Assembly (NCBI RefSeq): GCF_003001675.1
Contig: NZ_PVYW01000012.1
Span: 186,001 to 250,000, forward strand
Source: Cohnella sp. SGD-V74
Lineage (GTDB): Bacteria; Bacillota; Bacilli; Paenibacillales; Paenibacillaceae
Direction of reading: 5' to 3'
Length of the DNA stretch: 64,000 nt
In this document: positions 17,680 through 25,021 of the stretch, one piece after another
Layout: each line of letters opens with the position of its first letter
How positions within the stretch are numbered: position 1 is the first letter of the stretch
Translations under genes and position numbers: made by a program
The notes under the pieces: model-generated
What the model was told of the DNA's origin: nothing
The model's database searches: none
The model's input: only the letters and a program-made list of their open reading frames with translations

Positions 17680-18153
17680 ATGAACAACGCTAAGATCGTT
17701 AAGGAAACCAAGTTGATCATGAACGTTACTTTGATCGCGGGTATCGTCCTTCTGGCGACAGGGATCCTGTTTACGCAAATGGACATCCATCTCATTTCTA
17801 ACAACAAGGCTCTGATAGCATTGTCGCTTCTGCCGTTAAGCATGGCATTGGTTTATTTCCTGAAGCTGTCGAGTATCAAGAAGTCTCCTCACAAGATGCG
17901 ATCTATTCTTATTAAAGAGAATGATGAGAGGCTCGTGGCCATTAAGAATGAAGCAGATGCGAAAACGTTTAAGGTTATCCAAGGAGCTTTGTTTTTAACT
18001 TATTTCGGCTACACCTTTATCGTTCCGGAGGACATTTTTAAGGGGGCAGGGTGGTGGATTTTAATTATCCTTTTATTGACTTCTCTTTTCTTGCCGGGTA
18101 TGTTCAGAAGCGCGATCGGTAAAGCCGATTTCAACGGGGATAGCGAACACTAA
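17680..18153 (+). CDS. Membrane protein paired with the XRE regulator (DUF2178-like)
   Basis: 157 residues with four hydrophobic helices: a helical hairpin near the N-terminus (LIAGIVLLATGILF, LIALSLLPLSMALVYFLKL) and another at the C-terminus (GALFLTYFGYTFIV, WWILIILLLTSLFLPG), separated by a charged loop with 'ILIKENDERLVAIKNEADA', which is characteristic of DUF2178-type proteins. GGGAGG is 6 nt before the ATG at 17680; another ATG at 17674 overlaps the regulator's stop. No biochemical role is known to me; pairing with small XRE proteins is common in Firmicutes. Confidence 0.7.
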   Translation: MNNAKIVKETKLIMNVTLIAGIVLLATGILFTQMDIHLISNNKALIALSLLPLSMALVYFLKLSSIKKSPHKMRSILIKENDERLVAIKNEADAKTFKVIQGALFLTYFGYTFIVPEDIFKGAGWWILIILLLTSLFLPGMFRSAIGKADFNGDSEH

Positions 18154-18205
18154 GAAGAATCGCATTATGTTACAGAATAATTTCTCGAGGGATTGTGATA
18201 GGGAT

Positions 18206-18263
18206 ATGGTTAAATCAGTCGATCAAGCCTCCTAAAATGAATGTAATCCTAATTTTAGGAGGC
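18206..18263 (+). promoter_or_regulatory. cat translational attenuator: leader peptide and SD-masking stem-loop
   Basis: A nine-residue leader frame, MVKSVDQAS (18206-18235), ends inside the 5' arm of a perfect 12-bp inverted repeat: GCCTCCTAAAAT (18227-18238) and ATTTTAGGAGGC (18252-18263). The 3' arm contains the AGGAGG of the cat gene. This is the classical chloramphenicol-induction device of Gram-positive cat genes, in which a ribosome stalled on the leader opens the stem. Confidence 0.88.
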
Positions 18264-18270
18264 ATAATAA

Positions 18271-18929
18271 ATGAATTTCAATCCGATTGACATGGATAAT
18301 TGGAGTAGAAAACCCTACTTTAATCATTATCTAAACAATGTCAGATGTTCGTATAGTATGACAGCAAACATTGACATTACCAATCTTCTGTCTGTAATTA
18401 AAAATAAGGGGATTAGCTGTATCCAGCATTAATCCATATGATAGCAGCGGTAGTAAACCGCCACGTTGAATTTCGCACATGTTTTGACTCTGAAGGCAGA
18501 TTAGGTTATTGGGACAGCTTGGCTCCTAGCTTTACGATTTTCCATGATGATGATAAGACTTTTTCAAGCATCTGGACGTTGTACGATGAACAATTCAGTG
18601 AGTTCTACAGCCGCTATCTGGATGATCTGAAAATGTACGGAAGCATTAAACAATTTGCGGCTAAAGCTAACGAACCGCCAAATATCTTCCCGATTTCTAG
18701 CATTCCGTGGGTCAGCTTCACAGGCTTTAATCTGAATGTATATAACGAAGGGACCTATTTACTGCCTATCTTTACAATGGGGAAATATTTTGAGCATGAC
18801 GAGAAAATACTGTTACCCTTGTCAGTACAGTTCCATCATGCCGTTTGTGACGGTTATCACGCTGGCGTTCTGTTTAATGAACTGCAATTACGTGCAAATA
18901 CCTGTAAGGAATGGTTGTCCATTAATTAA
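18271..18929 (+). pseudogene. cat: Chloramphenicol acetyltransferase (CatA type), single frameshift
   Basis: The first part reads MNFNPIDMDNWSRKPYFNHY, the canonical CatA N-terminus, and stops after 53 residues. The remainder continues one frame over from 'YPALIHMIAAVVNRHVEFRT' through 'IPWVSFTGFNLNVYN' to the active-site segment 'FHHAVCDGYHAG', with the catalytic His intact. Joining the frames needs one extra base near 18419-18421 (for example TGTTAT instead of TGTAT) and gives ~219 residues, the normal length. The enzyme would acetylate chloramphenicol with acetyl-CoA. Because everything else, including the attenuator, is intact, a very recent mutation or a sequencing error are both possible. 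Confidence 0.88.
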
Positions 18930-18957
18930 CTAGGCAGGGGCGCCTAAGCCTTATTAC

Positions 18958-19003
18958 AGCAACAGCCCTCTACCGCTTTGTTCAGCGGTGAAGGGCTGTT
19001 GCT
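18958..19003. terminator. Bidirectional terminator, cat / small membrane peptide
   Basis: AGCAACAGCCC (18958-18968) pairs with GGGCTGTTGCT (18993-19003), with an inner CCGCT/AGCGG stem. The inner part (CCCTCtaCCGC...CAGCGGtgaAGGG) resembles the hairpins at 44398-44427 and 45264-45292, hinting at a shared origin. It lies between two convergent genes. Confidence 0.8.
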
Positions 19004-19018
19004 CTGATTTCTCGAACC

Positions 19019-19102
19019 TTATTTGATGACAGCAAAGATGGCGACGACAATAGCTACAGCTATTACAAATTGAATAATAAAGCTTTTCGAGTTAAATTTC
19101 AT
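19019..19102 (-). CDS. 27-residue single-helix membrane peptide
   Basis: Reads MKFNSKSFIIQFVIAVAIVV followed by AIFAVIK: a basic N-terminus and one hydrophobic helix. GAGGTGAT lies 5 nt before the ATG, an excellent ribosome binding site, and a terminator follows, so I consider it a real small gene. It is the last gene after the ABC-2 exporter pair on the same strand (28-bp gap), so it may be an accessory subunit or a small membrane toxin-like peptide. No family recognised. Confidence 0.6.
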   Translation of the reverse strand: MKFNSKSFIIQFVIAVAIVVAIFAVIK

Positions 19103-19130
19103 CGATATCACCTCGTATTTTATTGTTACA

Positions 19131-19844
19131 TTACTTATCAAAACGACGCCTGCCATAGACGATGACTGCAATGGCGAGAGAACCGATTGCCCAGAGCAGC
19201 ATATTAAGGAGATGCCATTTGATTTCGGTGAAACCGCCATTTTGCTCCAGCCCGATGAGTGCCGCGGAGAAGCTTTCGGTTGGAAGATAGCTGATGATTG
19301 TGCTGAAGACAGGGTTATCCAGCGTTGTGCTTATCAGCGACCCGTAGGTAAAAATCACGAGAACCGGAAGGCCCACAATGGAGGTTTCCATAACCGTTCG
19401 TGAGATAAGCCCGATAATGGTGCCTAATGAGACGAATATGACTATGGAAAGCACAACCATAATGGTGAAATAGAAGAGCCCCGGAACATGCATTTTGCTT
19501 ATGAAGATCGAACCGATTACGACCAAAATCGTAATTAGAGACGAGAGGAGGCTCTTGCCGAGTATAATTTCCATTCGTGTAGCCGGAGACAGCAATAAGG
19601 CGCGTAAGGTGTTTTTCTCCTTCTCTTCGGCCATCATCGTCGCTTGAACAAAGGCGCCTGTTATAACCAGCGCCAGATTGATTGGCATACCCAGCAGGCT
19701 GGCGTCGTCCGAGTCCGAATCGGATAACAGGGCTGCCATTCCTAATGGCAGCAATATCGTGATTAGAATCATATAAGAGTTCTTAAACAGATCCTTTACA
19801 TCTTTTACAATAATGGCAGATACTCTTTGTACGGAAAATGTCAC
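19131..19844 (-). CDS. ABC-2 type exporter permease
   Basis: 237 residues with six hydrophobic helices and the ABC-2 signature region 'LVITGAFVQATMMAEEKEKN' followed by TLRALLLSP, which is typical of NatB/YhaP-like permeases. GTG start overlapping the ATPase stop (GTGA), with GGGAGG 8 nt upstream inside the ATPase gene. It forms an exporter with the ATPase encoded just before it; the substrate (ion, peptide or drug) is unknown. The nearby LytTR-ABC fusion regulator probably controls it. Confidence 0.85.
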   Translation of the reverse strand: MTFSVQRVSAIIVKDVKDLFKNSYMILITILLPLGMAALLSDSDSDDASLLGMPINLALVITGAFVQATMMAEEKEKNTLRALLLSPATRMEIILGKSLLSSLITILVVIGSIFISKMHVPGLFYFTIMVVLSIVIFVSLGTIIGLISRTVMETSIVGLPVLVIFTYGSLISTTLDNPVFSTIISYLPTESFSAALIGLEQNGGFTEIKWHLLNMLLWAIGSLAIAVIVYGRRRFDK

Positions 19845-20689
19845 TGCAAAGACCTCCCTGTAAGTTGAATAAATATTTCTCCCAAAGTGGGTTCATTCGA
19901 ATGAATCGACATTAACTCCCCTTTGGCGATATATTGGGCAACAGTTTGTGCTCCAGCCTCATCCTGTTTGATTTGAATACGGCTGCCGTTCCGTAGAACG
20001 AGGCTAATTGTAGAATCTCCATATTTCACTCGCAGGTTGTGAGGATTGTCCAGCTCTACAATTTTCCCATGATCGAGGAAGGCGAGTCGCTGACAGAGGC
20101 TCTCTGCTTCTTGCATGTCATGGGTACTTAAAAAAATGGTTGTACCTGACTCATTCAACTTGCGCAGGCTTTCATGAATTTGTTTTTTGTTGGTGGGGTC
20201 TAATGCAGAAGTCGGTTCGTCCAAAAACAAAAGTTCCGGTTTATGCAATAAGGCCCTCACTAAGGTGACTCTTTGCTTCATTCCTTTGGATAGCTTCCTT
20301 ACTGCGGTTTTCTTGTCTTGAATAAGGTTAACTTCCTCTAACACTTCATCAATGCGCTTTACGTCTACATCATACAGCCTGCAAAAGAGTTCAAGGTTCT
20401 CATATACCGTCAGGCGATCGTACAACCCGCTGTTGTCCGTAAGGATGCCGATCCGTTTCAATTGCGAGGGATCGCGCAGCTTGCTTACATCTGTCCCGAA
20501 CACTTGCACGGAGCCTGCTGTATGCAGAAGTTGTGAAGTCAGAATCTTCACCATTGTGGTTTTGCCGGAACCGCTGGGACCCAGAAATCCGAAAATTTCT
20601 CCTCTTCGAACATGGAAGTTAACGCCACTCAGAGCTGTCTTTTTACCAAAAGTTTTGACCATCTGCCTTACCTCAATCTCATGCCTCAT
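19841..20689 (-). CDS. ABC exporter ATP-binding protein
   Basis: 282 residues. Walker A 'GFLGPSGSGKTTMVKI', signature 'VRKLSKGMKQRVTLVRAL', Walker B 'LLFLDEPTSALDPTNKK' and switch His in 'TIFLSTHDMQEAE' are all intact. AAGGAG lies 8 nt before the ATG. It drives the ABC-2 permease encoded immediately downstream. The C-terminal ~60 residues are the usual tail of NatA/CcmA-like ATPases. Confidence 0.92.
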   Translation of the reverse strand: MRHEIEVRQMVKTFGKKTALSGVNFHVRRGEIFGFLGPSGSGKTTMVKILTSQLLHTAGSVQVFGTDVSKLRDPSQLKRIGILTDNSGLYDRLTVYENLELFCRLYDVDVKRIDEVLEEVNLIQDKKTAVRKLSKGMKQRVTLVRALLHKPELLFLDEPTSALDPTNKKQIHESLRKLNESGTTIFLSTHDMQEAESLCQRLAFLDHGKIVELDNPHNLRVKYGDSTISLVLRNGSRIQIKQDEAGAQTVAQYIAKGELMSIHSNEPTLGEIFIQLTGRSLQ

Positions 20690-20850
20690 CCCGTTAACTC
20701 CTTTATCGATTGATCTTGCTTGTGCTAAACGAATTGTATTAAAAATCGCGTAACCGCACAGTATTTACAGGATCAAAGGAGTACACGGGGGGCTGAATAC
20801 TGCATTTTGGAGGGGGAATGGAGCAGCTGTTCGGTAAAAAAAGGGCACCT

Positions 20851-21927
20851 TCAGATACCCAAGGTCCCCTTTAACTCCTCATATTTTCCTTTGGAAAGCG
20901 GAATAGAGCTTTTCTTGTCATCATCCAATATGAGACTATAACTGTTACGCGTCCATGAGATGACTTCACGCACTTTTTGCAGATTGACGATATAGGAACG
21001 ATGGCACCGAAAGAACCCAAACGCTTTAAGCTTAATCTCAAGATCGTTTAAGGTGAACACACAAGGGAAATGGGCCCCCTTCACATGAAGCAGGGAGATC
21101 CCCTCGCTGCTTTCAATGAAATTGATTTCGGTCGGATCGAACAAGATGATCTTATCGTCCACCTTGGCGGGGATTTTCTCCACCCGGACGGGTCGGACTT
21201 CGATTGCTGCTGGAGGAAGCAGGGCAGTTTGGGATGGATGTTCCTCGCCAGGAGCAGTAACGTCCGTTTGAGCATCGGTTCCCGAATCATCGATTACATC
21301 TAATTTTTTGAATTCATGCTCGTTCAGTCTATATACCTCATTGGTGATGGTGATGGCATCGACAAGGTAGGATGTCGTGATCAGAATGGCCTTTCCTTCG
21401 TTCAGAAGTTCAGTAAGCAACGCTCGAATAATGATTTGGCTTTCGATATCCACGTTCTGCTCGGGTTCTTCCCAGATGAGCAACGCAGGGTTATGTATAA
21501 TCGTTCTCCCCAGGTGCAATCGTTTTTGTTCGGAGAAGGTTAATGAAGCAATTTGGCTGTTCAGCTTGTCCCCTAATCCGATTCTGTGCAGGACTTCATT
21601 GATGGAGAGGGTTGCTTGGTATAGGTTCTTGTAAAAAGAGAGCGAATCCTTCACCGTAAGCCGTTCGTAAAGCCCGTCATTTAGAAGGGATACGCCTATT
21701 TTGTGCGCCTCTTTCTTAAAGTTCTGGGGTAAAGACGCGCCATCCATCAGCACATGACCGCCAGATGTCGGAATATCGCCCAGAAGCAGTTGGATTAATA
21801 ACTGCCCCAGTTCATTGTTGCATTGTATAACGACGCACTGGCCGCTCATAATCTGCAGGTTGATCTCCGGCAATAGCAGAGCATTGCCCTTTCTCTTTAT
21901 TAAATGATCAATCGTAAGTACCGCCAT
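20851..21927 (-). CDS. Degenerate ABC-ATPase fused to a LytTR DNA-binding domain (regulator)
   Basis: 358 residues. Residues 1-~215 follow the ABC fold, but the Walker A site is replaced by 'VVIQCNNELGQLLIQ' with no GxGKS/T; the signature is 'IASLTFSEQKRLHLGR', Walker B reads 'ALLIWEEPEQN', and the switch His is absent ('ILITTSYLV'). Residues ~250-358 are a LytTR domain ('FIESSEGISLLHVKG', 'FFRCHRSYIVNLQKVREV', 'IPLSKGKYEELKGTLGI'). Such fusions are known in Firmicutes next to ABC exporters, where the ABC part is thought to sense the transporter or nucleotide. It is encoded upstream of, and on the same strand as, the exporter. ATP hydrolysis is unlikely from the missing Lys. Confidence 0.85.
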   Translation of the reverse strand: MAVLTIDHLIKRKGNALLLPEINLQIMSGQCVVIQCNNELGQLLIQLLLGDIPTSGGHVLMDGASLPQNFKKEAHKIGVSLLNDGLYERLTVKDSLSFYKNLYQATLSINEVLHRIGLGDKLNSQIASLTFSEQKRLHLGRTIIHNPALLIWEEPEQNVDIESQIIIRALLTELLNEGKAILITTSYLVDAITITNEVYRLNEHEFKKLDVIDDSGTDAQTDVTAPGEEHPSQTALLPPAAIEVRPVRVEKIPAKVDDKIILFDPTEINFIESSEGISLLHVKGAHFPCVFTLNDLEIKLKAFGFFRCHRSYIVNLQKVREVISWTRNSYSLILDDDKKSSIPLSKGKYEELKGTLGI

Positions 21928-21976
21928 ACATTTCTCCTCGCTATTCGGAAATCACTTCCCATGTGTATAATAGCAG

Positions 21977-22327
21977 TCAATTTCCCATCAAACAAATTAA
22001 ATACGCAATTGTGACGCAGAACAGAACGATTGCCGCCACCGTTTGCTTAAAGTCATCCTTGATACGCACATGAGCCCATATAGCTCCGGCCATGGTTAAG
22101 GCAAGCCCTATACCGGCAAACATTGCCCAATGAGGGTAGAAGTAACCTGCAGCCAATCCAGCTGCTCCGATAAGCTGCACCGTTCCAGTTACGACACGAA
22201 ACCACTGCGGCAGTTGCAGCCTCTTGAAGTTATTGACATGCATGGACAATCCGGATACTTTTCCCACGCCTGATATCAGGAAAATCATTATCAGAATCGT
22301 TTGTATTGTTGTAGTTGCAATCGACAT
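21977..22327 (-). CDS. DoxX-family membrane protein
   Basis: About 116 residues with four membrane helices. The family pattern 'ILIMIFLISGVGKVSG' near the N-terminus and 'WFRVVTGTVQLIGAAGLAAG' in the second helix identify the DoxX/DoxD-like group, small quinone-related or redox membrane proteins of uncertain function. Two ATGs stand six bases apart; AGAGG is better spaced for the inner one (22327). It follows the HXXEE gene by 10-16 bp on the same strand, so the two form an operon. Confidence 0.82.
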   Translation of the reverse strand: MSIATTTIQTILIMIFLISGVGKVSGLSMHVNNFKRLQLPQWFRVVTGTVQLIGAAGLAAGYFYPHWAMFAGIGLALTMAGAIWAHVRIKDDFKQTVAAIVLFCVTIAYLICLMGN

Positions 22328-22343
22328 TGTCATCGTCCTCTCG

Positions 22344-22817
22344 CTATTGTTGTTTGGGTTTTAGAAATAACGTGCCAATGGCACTTGCTCCAATAATCGT
22401 TCCTGCAATTAGAGCAACTGCGAGTTCGGTCGTCGTTAATCTGCTGCCTGAGTAGATTTGATGGAAGAAGAATACGGTGGATGGAAGGGACAAGGTAACG
22501 GCCGTTAGTAAGCCGGGAGAATACTCTTTGTATAATAGGGTGGTTACGACATGGAAAAGCGCGTTGATACCGATATGCAGTTGAAATGCCGCTGCTGCTA
22601 TTACCCAAATGCCGTTATACCCGATTGTGGATGCTTTATAGGACACTAACAGAACCAGCAGAATCATGAACACTTGAATGAGGACATGTTTGTAAGTTGA
22701 CATGGGGGCGAAGTGCCGCGTGGCCCATTTTGCAAAACCGGGAACTTCTTCAATGGTGTGGATGAGTAAGACGACATAGGGTAACCAAAAAACAAGATGA
22801 AGGGCAGGGTCTATCAA
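22344..22817 (-). CDS. HXXEE-domain membrane protein
   Basis: 157 residues with about five helices and the defining motif HTIEE near residue 20 ('LIHTIEEVPGFAKWA'), followed by 'QLHIGINALFHVVTTLLYKE' further on, typical of HXXEE proteins (function unknown, possibly a metal-dependent membrane enzyme). The start is TTG with GGAGGAG about 7 nt upstream. A TetR-type operator (22842-22861) lies just before it, and the TetR gene is upstream on the same strand, so the pair with DoxX is probably de-repressed by an unknown ligand. Confidence 0.8.
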   Translation of the reverse strand: MIDPALHLVFWLPYVVLLIHTIEEVPGFAKWATRHFAPMSTYKHVLIQVFMILLVLLVSYKASTIGYNGIWVIAAAAFQLHIGINALFHVVTTLLYKEYSPGLLTAVTLSLPSTVFFFHQIYSGSRLTTTELAVALIAGTIIGASAIGTLFLKPKQQ

Positions 22818-22841
22818 GTTTATCTCCTCCGTATGAAAGAA

Positions 22842-22861
22842 TTGTTTGAACGTTTAAACAA
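22842..22861. promoter_or_regulatory. TetR-type operator, HXXEE-doxX side
   Basis: TTGTTTGAACGTTTAAACAA, a near-perfect 20-bp palindrome centred on AACGTT with one mismatched pair. The identical sequence occurs at 23468-23487 before the tetR gene. Confidence 0.85.
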
Positions 22862-22878
22862 ATTTGCGCGAAAAAAAA

Positions 22879-23454
22879 TTAGTTTTTCAATAAATAGGTT
22901 TCTAATAGCTCGATTAAAGTCAGATAAGCAGCGTCAATATCGAAGTCAGGATCAGCCATCTGCTCAAGAGCCAGGCCATCAATGGTTACATTAATAATCG
23001 ATGCCAGCGCCTTTTTATTAATGCTTTCTTTTAACGGCAGCATGTTCAACGATTTCAGCACTTGTTGTTTACCTGCCTCAAGGCTTTGCTGAATTTCTTT
23101 GCGGCCGGCTTCGCTCCTTAAACCGATTGCGAACAATTCAAAGCGAAGACGATGCCAGTCCGGGTACTGATGCACCATATTTTTAGGAACGGCTAACGCA
23201 TGGCGTATGAAATTTTCGTTCAACGGGATCTCCGAGATCTTGTTCATTTCTTCAATGTAACGTGCGCTTTCCAAATGAAAAATCTCAAACATCAAATCTT
23301 CTTTGCTCGAAAAATAATAATTGATCAGCCCTTGCGATATCCCTGCTTGCTTGGCAATCTCTTTTGTCGAAGCTTTCTCAAACCCTTGCTCAGCCAGCAC
23401 CTGGTAAGCGGCATCGATAATTTTATTTTTCGTATCTCCAGGGACGTTTTTCAT
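22879..23454 (-). CDS. TetR-family transcriptional regulator
   Basis: 191 residues. The N-terminal HTH reads 'KIIDAAYQVLAEQGFEKAST' followed by KEIAKQAGISQGLINYYFSS, the canonical TetR motif; the C-terminal ligand domain is of the BetI/TetR_C_6 kind by general look ('HRLRFELFAIGLRSEAGRKE'). The ATG at 23454 is preferred; a longer frame to 23487 would run through the operator. Identical operators flank the gene, so it probably represses itself and the HXXEE-doxX operon downstream. Confidence 0.92.
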   Translation of the reverse strand: MKNVPGDTKNKIIDAAYQVLAEQGFEKASTKEIAKQAGISQGLINYYFSSKEDLMFEIFHLESARYIEEMNKISEIPLNENFIRHALAVPKNMVHQYPDWHRLRFELFAIGLRSEAGRKEIQQSLEAGKQQVLKSLNMLPLKESINKKALASIINVTIDGLALEQMADPDFDIDAAYLTLIELLETYLLKN

Positions 23455-23467
23455 TCTCACACCGCCT

Positions 23468-23487
23468 TTGTTTGAACGTTTAAACAA
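23468..23487. promoter_or_regulatory. TetR-type operator, tetR side
   Basis: Exact copy of the 20-bp palindrome at 22842-22861, 14 bp before the tetR start codon. It also touches the truncated end of the SDR gene, which suggests that the rearrangement that cut the SDR gene brought in the tetR unit with its operator. Confidence 0.85.
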
Positions 23488-23488
23488 A

Positions 23489-24061
23489 TCATATCATGTT
23501 AAAATAACAGGTGTCAACGAGCTGTACGACGGATGGACGAATCGCCGACCATGTCCAATGTTGTCCCCGTTGCCGCTGTTCGAGGAATTGCTGCTGGTCG
23601 ATGTTAAACTCCGGCGGCATGTGATGGGCATCGGATTCTTTGGCCGGTGTCTTGAAGGGACCGAGGTGAGCGCCATACACCTTGTAACCTTGCATGAGGC
23701 TGATGTGCTGCAGCGAAGGGGCAATCGGCTCAATCGAATTGACGACGTTAACCAGCATGGCCAGATTAGGCGGAACCAACTCAGCCCACGTTGGCCGATC
23801 TTGATAAGCGGCATAGAAGAGATGCGTCACTTCCGTCAGGCTGCCGAGCTTCTTCCGAGTGTCTGCTTCGTCGAGAAGGTCGACGGGAATGTACCGTACT
23901 CTACCGGACGACTCGCCTCCGCGTCTCGAAACCCCGATGATGTTCCAATCCGGAAGCTTCGTTAAGTATTCAATCAGATTGCGTCCTATGACGCCGTTAG
24001 CACCAATGACAAGAGCCGTTTTACGGTCGGAGGTTTGATTTGGATGACTAAGCATAGACAT
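23489..24061 (-). pseudogene. SDR-family NAD(P)-binding reductase, C-terminus missing
   Basis: 190 residues are left of a family usually ~350 long (progesterone 5-beta-reductase / NAD-dependent epimerase-like atypical SDR). The NAD(P) site 'TALVIGANGVIGRNLIEYL', 'VTHLFYAAYQDRPTWAELV' and 'SLMQGYKVYGAHLGPFKTPA' are intact, and 'WTWSAIRPSVV' starts the substrate half, but the frame ends within 11 residues at a sequence adjoining the tetR operator. The active-site Tyr region is present, but the C-terminal lid is lost, so the product is probably inactive. Confidence 0.75.
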
Positions 24062-24131
24062 TCCTTCCTTTCAAAGTTACGTTTTTCATCATTGTGTAAC
24101 ATTGAATAGAAAGAGAATAGTACGCACTTTG

Positions 24132-24148
24132 AAGTGATATAGTCACTT
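24132..24148. promoter_or_regulatory. Possible operator upstream of the SDR gene
   Basis: AAGTGA, 5 bp, TCACTT is a perfect inverted repeat, 71 bp before the SDR start, within a run of related CACTTtgAAGTG-like elements. SDR genes of this type are often regulated by divergent HxlR proteins; no such regulator is present here, so the site may be orphaned. Confidence 0.4.
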
Positions 24149-24216
24149 GAAAGTAATCAAAGACAAGGAAACGGAGCAAGCAGGTAAGCCGCCATTGGAT
24201 GGAACGCCTCAGTCAA

Positions 24217-24271
24217 ATAACCAAAAAGTAACCCGCTTAGGCTGATGGCCTGCGGGTTATTTTTTGGTTAT
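24217..24271. terminator. Large bidirectional hairpin containing the AACCCGC core
   Basis: ATAACCAAAAA-gTAACCCGC (24217 onward) pairs with GCGGGTTAtTTTTTGGTTAT (to 24271). It serves as the terminator of the XRE gene on the minus strand. The TAACCCGC/GCGGGTTA core recalls the dispersed hairpins at 7128, 41942 and 61943. Confidence 0.75.
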
Positions 24272-24301
24272 GTGAGCAATCGGTCCATAACTCGGATTTG
24301 C

Positions 24302-24637
24302 CTAGTGTATGGCCGTTATAAACAGTTTCAAAAGAGCCAAGGCATCCTTGCGCTGCTTTTCGGTGCATTGGTTGAGCGCGGCTATAATCAATTCCGTCTC
24401 ATCGTACGTTGTAGTGTTGGCGTCTTGGCCTAAAAGCAATTCGTTAGGCGACAGCTTGAGTAGGGTGCAGATACTAAGCATTGTTTCAATGGACATACCG
24501 GCTTGGCCGCGTTCAATGTCGGCACAAAATCGAGGTACTCGTCCAATTTGTTCGGCCAGTTGCTCACGAGAAATTTCTAAAGCCTCTCGTTGTTTTCGTA
24601 TACGTTGACCTACCTTCTTCTTGTCGTATACACTCAT
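24302..24637 (-). CDS. XRE-family transcriptional regulator
   Basis: 111 residues. The HTH is 'VGQRIRKQREALEISREQLA' followed by EQIGRVPRFCADIERGQAGM, then 'LSICTLLKLSPNELLLGQD'; the C-terminal ~45 residues ('DETELIIAALNQCTEKQRKD') resemble the short tail seen in SinR/Xre-like proteins. AGGAGGTGCAGAGTA lies directly before the ATG. It is divergent from the Spo0E-like gene, whose promoter carries a palindrome over its -10, the likely target. Confidence 0.87.
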   Translation of the reverse strand: MSVYDKKKVGQRIRKQREALEISREQLAEQIGRVPRFCADIERGQAGMSIETMLSICTLLKLSPNELLLGQDANTTTYDETELIIAALNQCTEKQRKDALALLKLFITAIH

Positions 24638-24699
24638 TACTCTGCACCTCCTTTAACTAGGGTGTCAGTTTATAGCTCCTATTATGTATGAGTAGAGAG

Positions 24700-24737
24700 T
24701 TGACAGAAATGAGTTTAAAAAGTACTATCTAGGTAGT
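24700..24737 (+). promoter_or_regulatory. Promoter with XRE-type palindrome before the Spo0E-like gene
   Basis: TTGACA (24700-24705), 17-bp spacer, TACTAT (24723-24728). The 14-bp near-palindrome ACTATCTAGGTAGT (24724-24737) overlaps the -10, so a bound repressor, plausibly the divergent XRE protein, would block initiation. Confidence 0.7.
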
Positions 24738-24810
24738 TTTTAACATACATCATGTGACTTCATGACAGGATAGCTCTTAGAAGTTAGAGCGAAAGGGCGG
24801 AGGATGAGCA

Positions 24811-24993
24811 ATTCGTCTTTTAAGGAAGCTAGAGAAAGAGCGGAAAAAGCTGAATAAACTTGGAGAAAAGTCGCTGGAGTATTGCATTCCCTTATCCGAG
24901 GATCAGGAAGTTCTGGAACAGAGCCGAAAGGTTGATGAGTTAATGGCTCGTTATCATCGTATGAAAGCCATACAGAAGCAACGAATGCGTTAA
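24811..24993 (+). CDS. Spo0E-like aspartyl-phosphate phosphatase, non-standard start
   Basis: 60 codons reading IRLLRKLEKERKKLNKLGEK, then SLEYCIPLSEDQEVLEQSRK and VDELMARYHRMKAIQKQRMR. The Spo0E motif SRKVDEL (S-x-x-x-D) is present, with the two-helix hairpin length of the family, which dephosphorylates Spo0A~P to delay sporulation. There is no ATG in frame: GGAGG lies 7 nt before ATT (24811), while an ATG at 24804 is one base out of frame. Either ATT is the start, or a one-base change near 24804-24810 has frameshifted the gene. It is compared with 61641, where the protein is intact. Confidence 0.7.
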   Translation: MRLLRKLEKERKKLNKLGEKSLEYCIPLSEDQEVLEQSRKVDELMARYHRMKAIQKQRMR

Positions 24994-25021
24994 AAAGCGG
25001 CAGTTGGAGGGAGAAGGGAAA

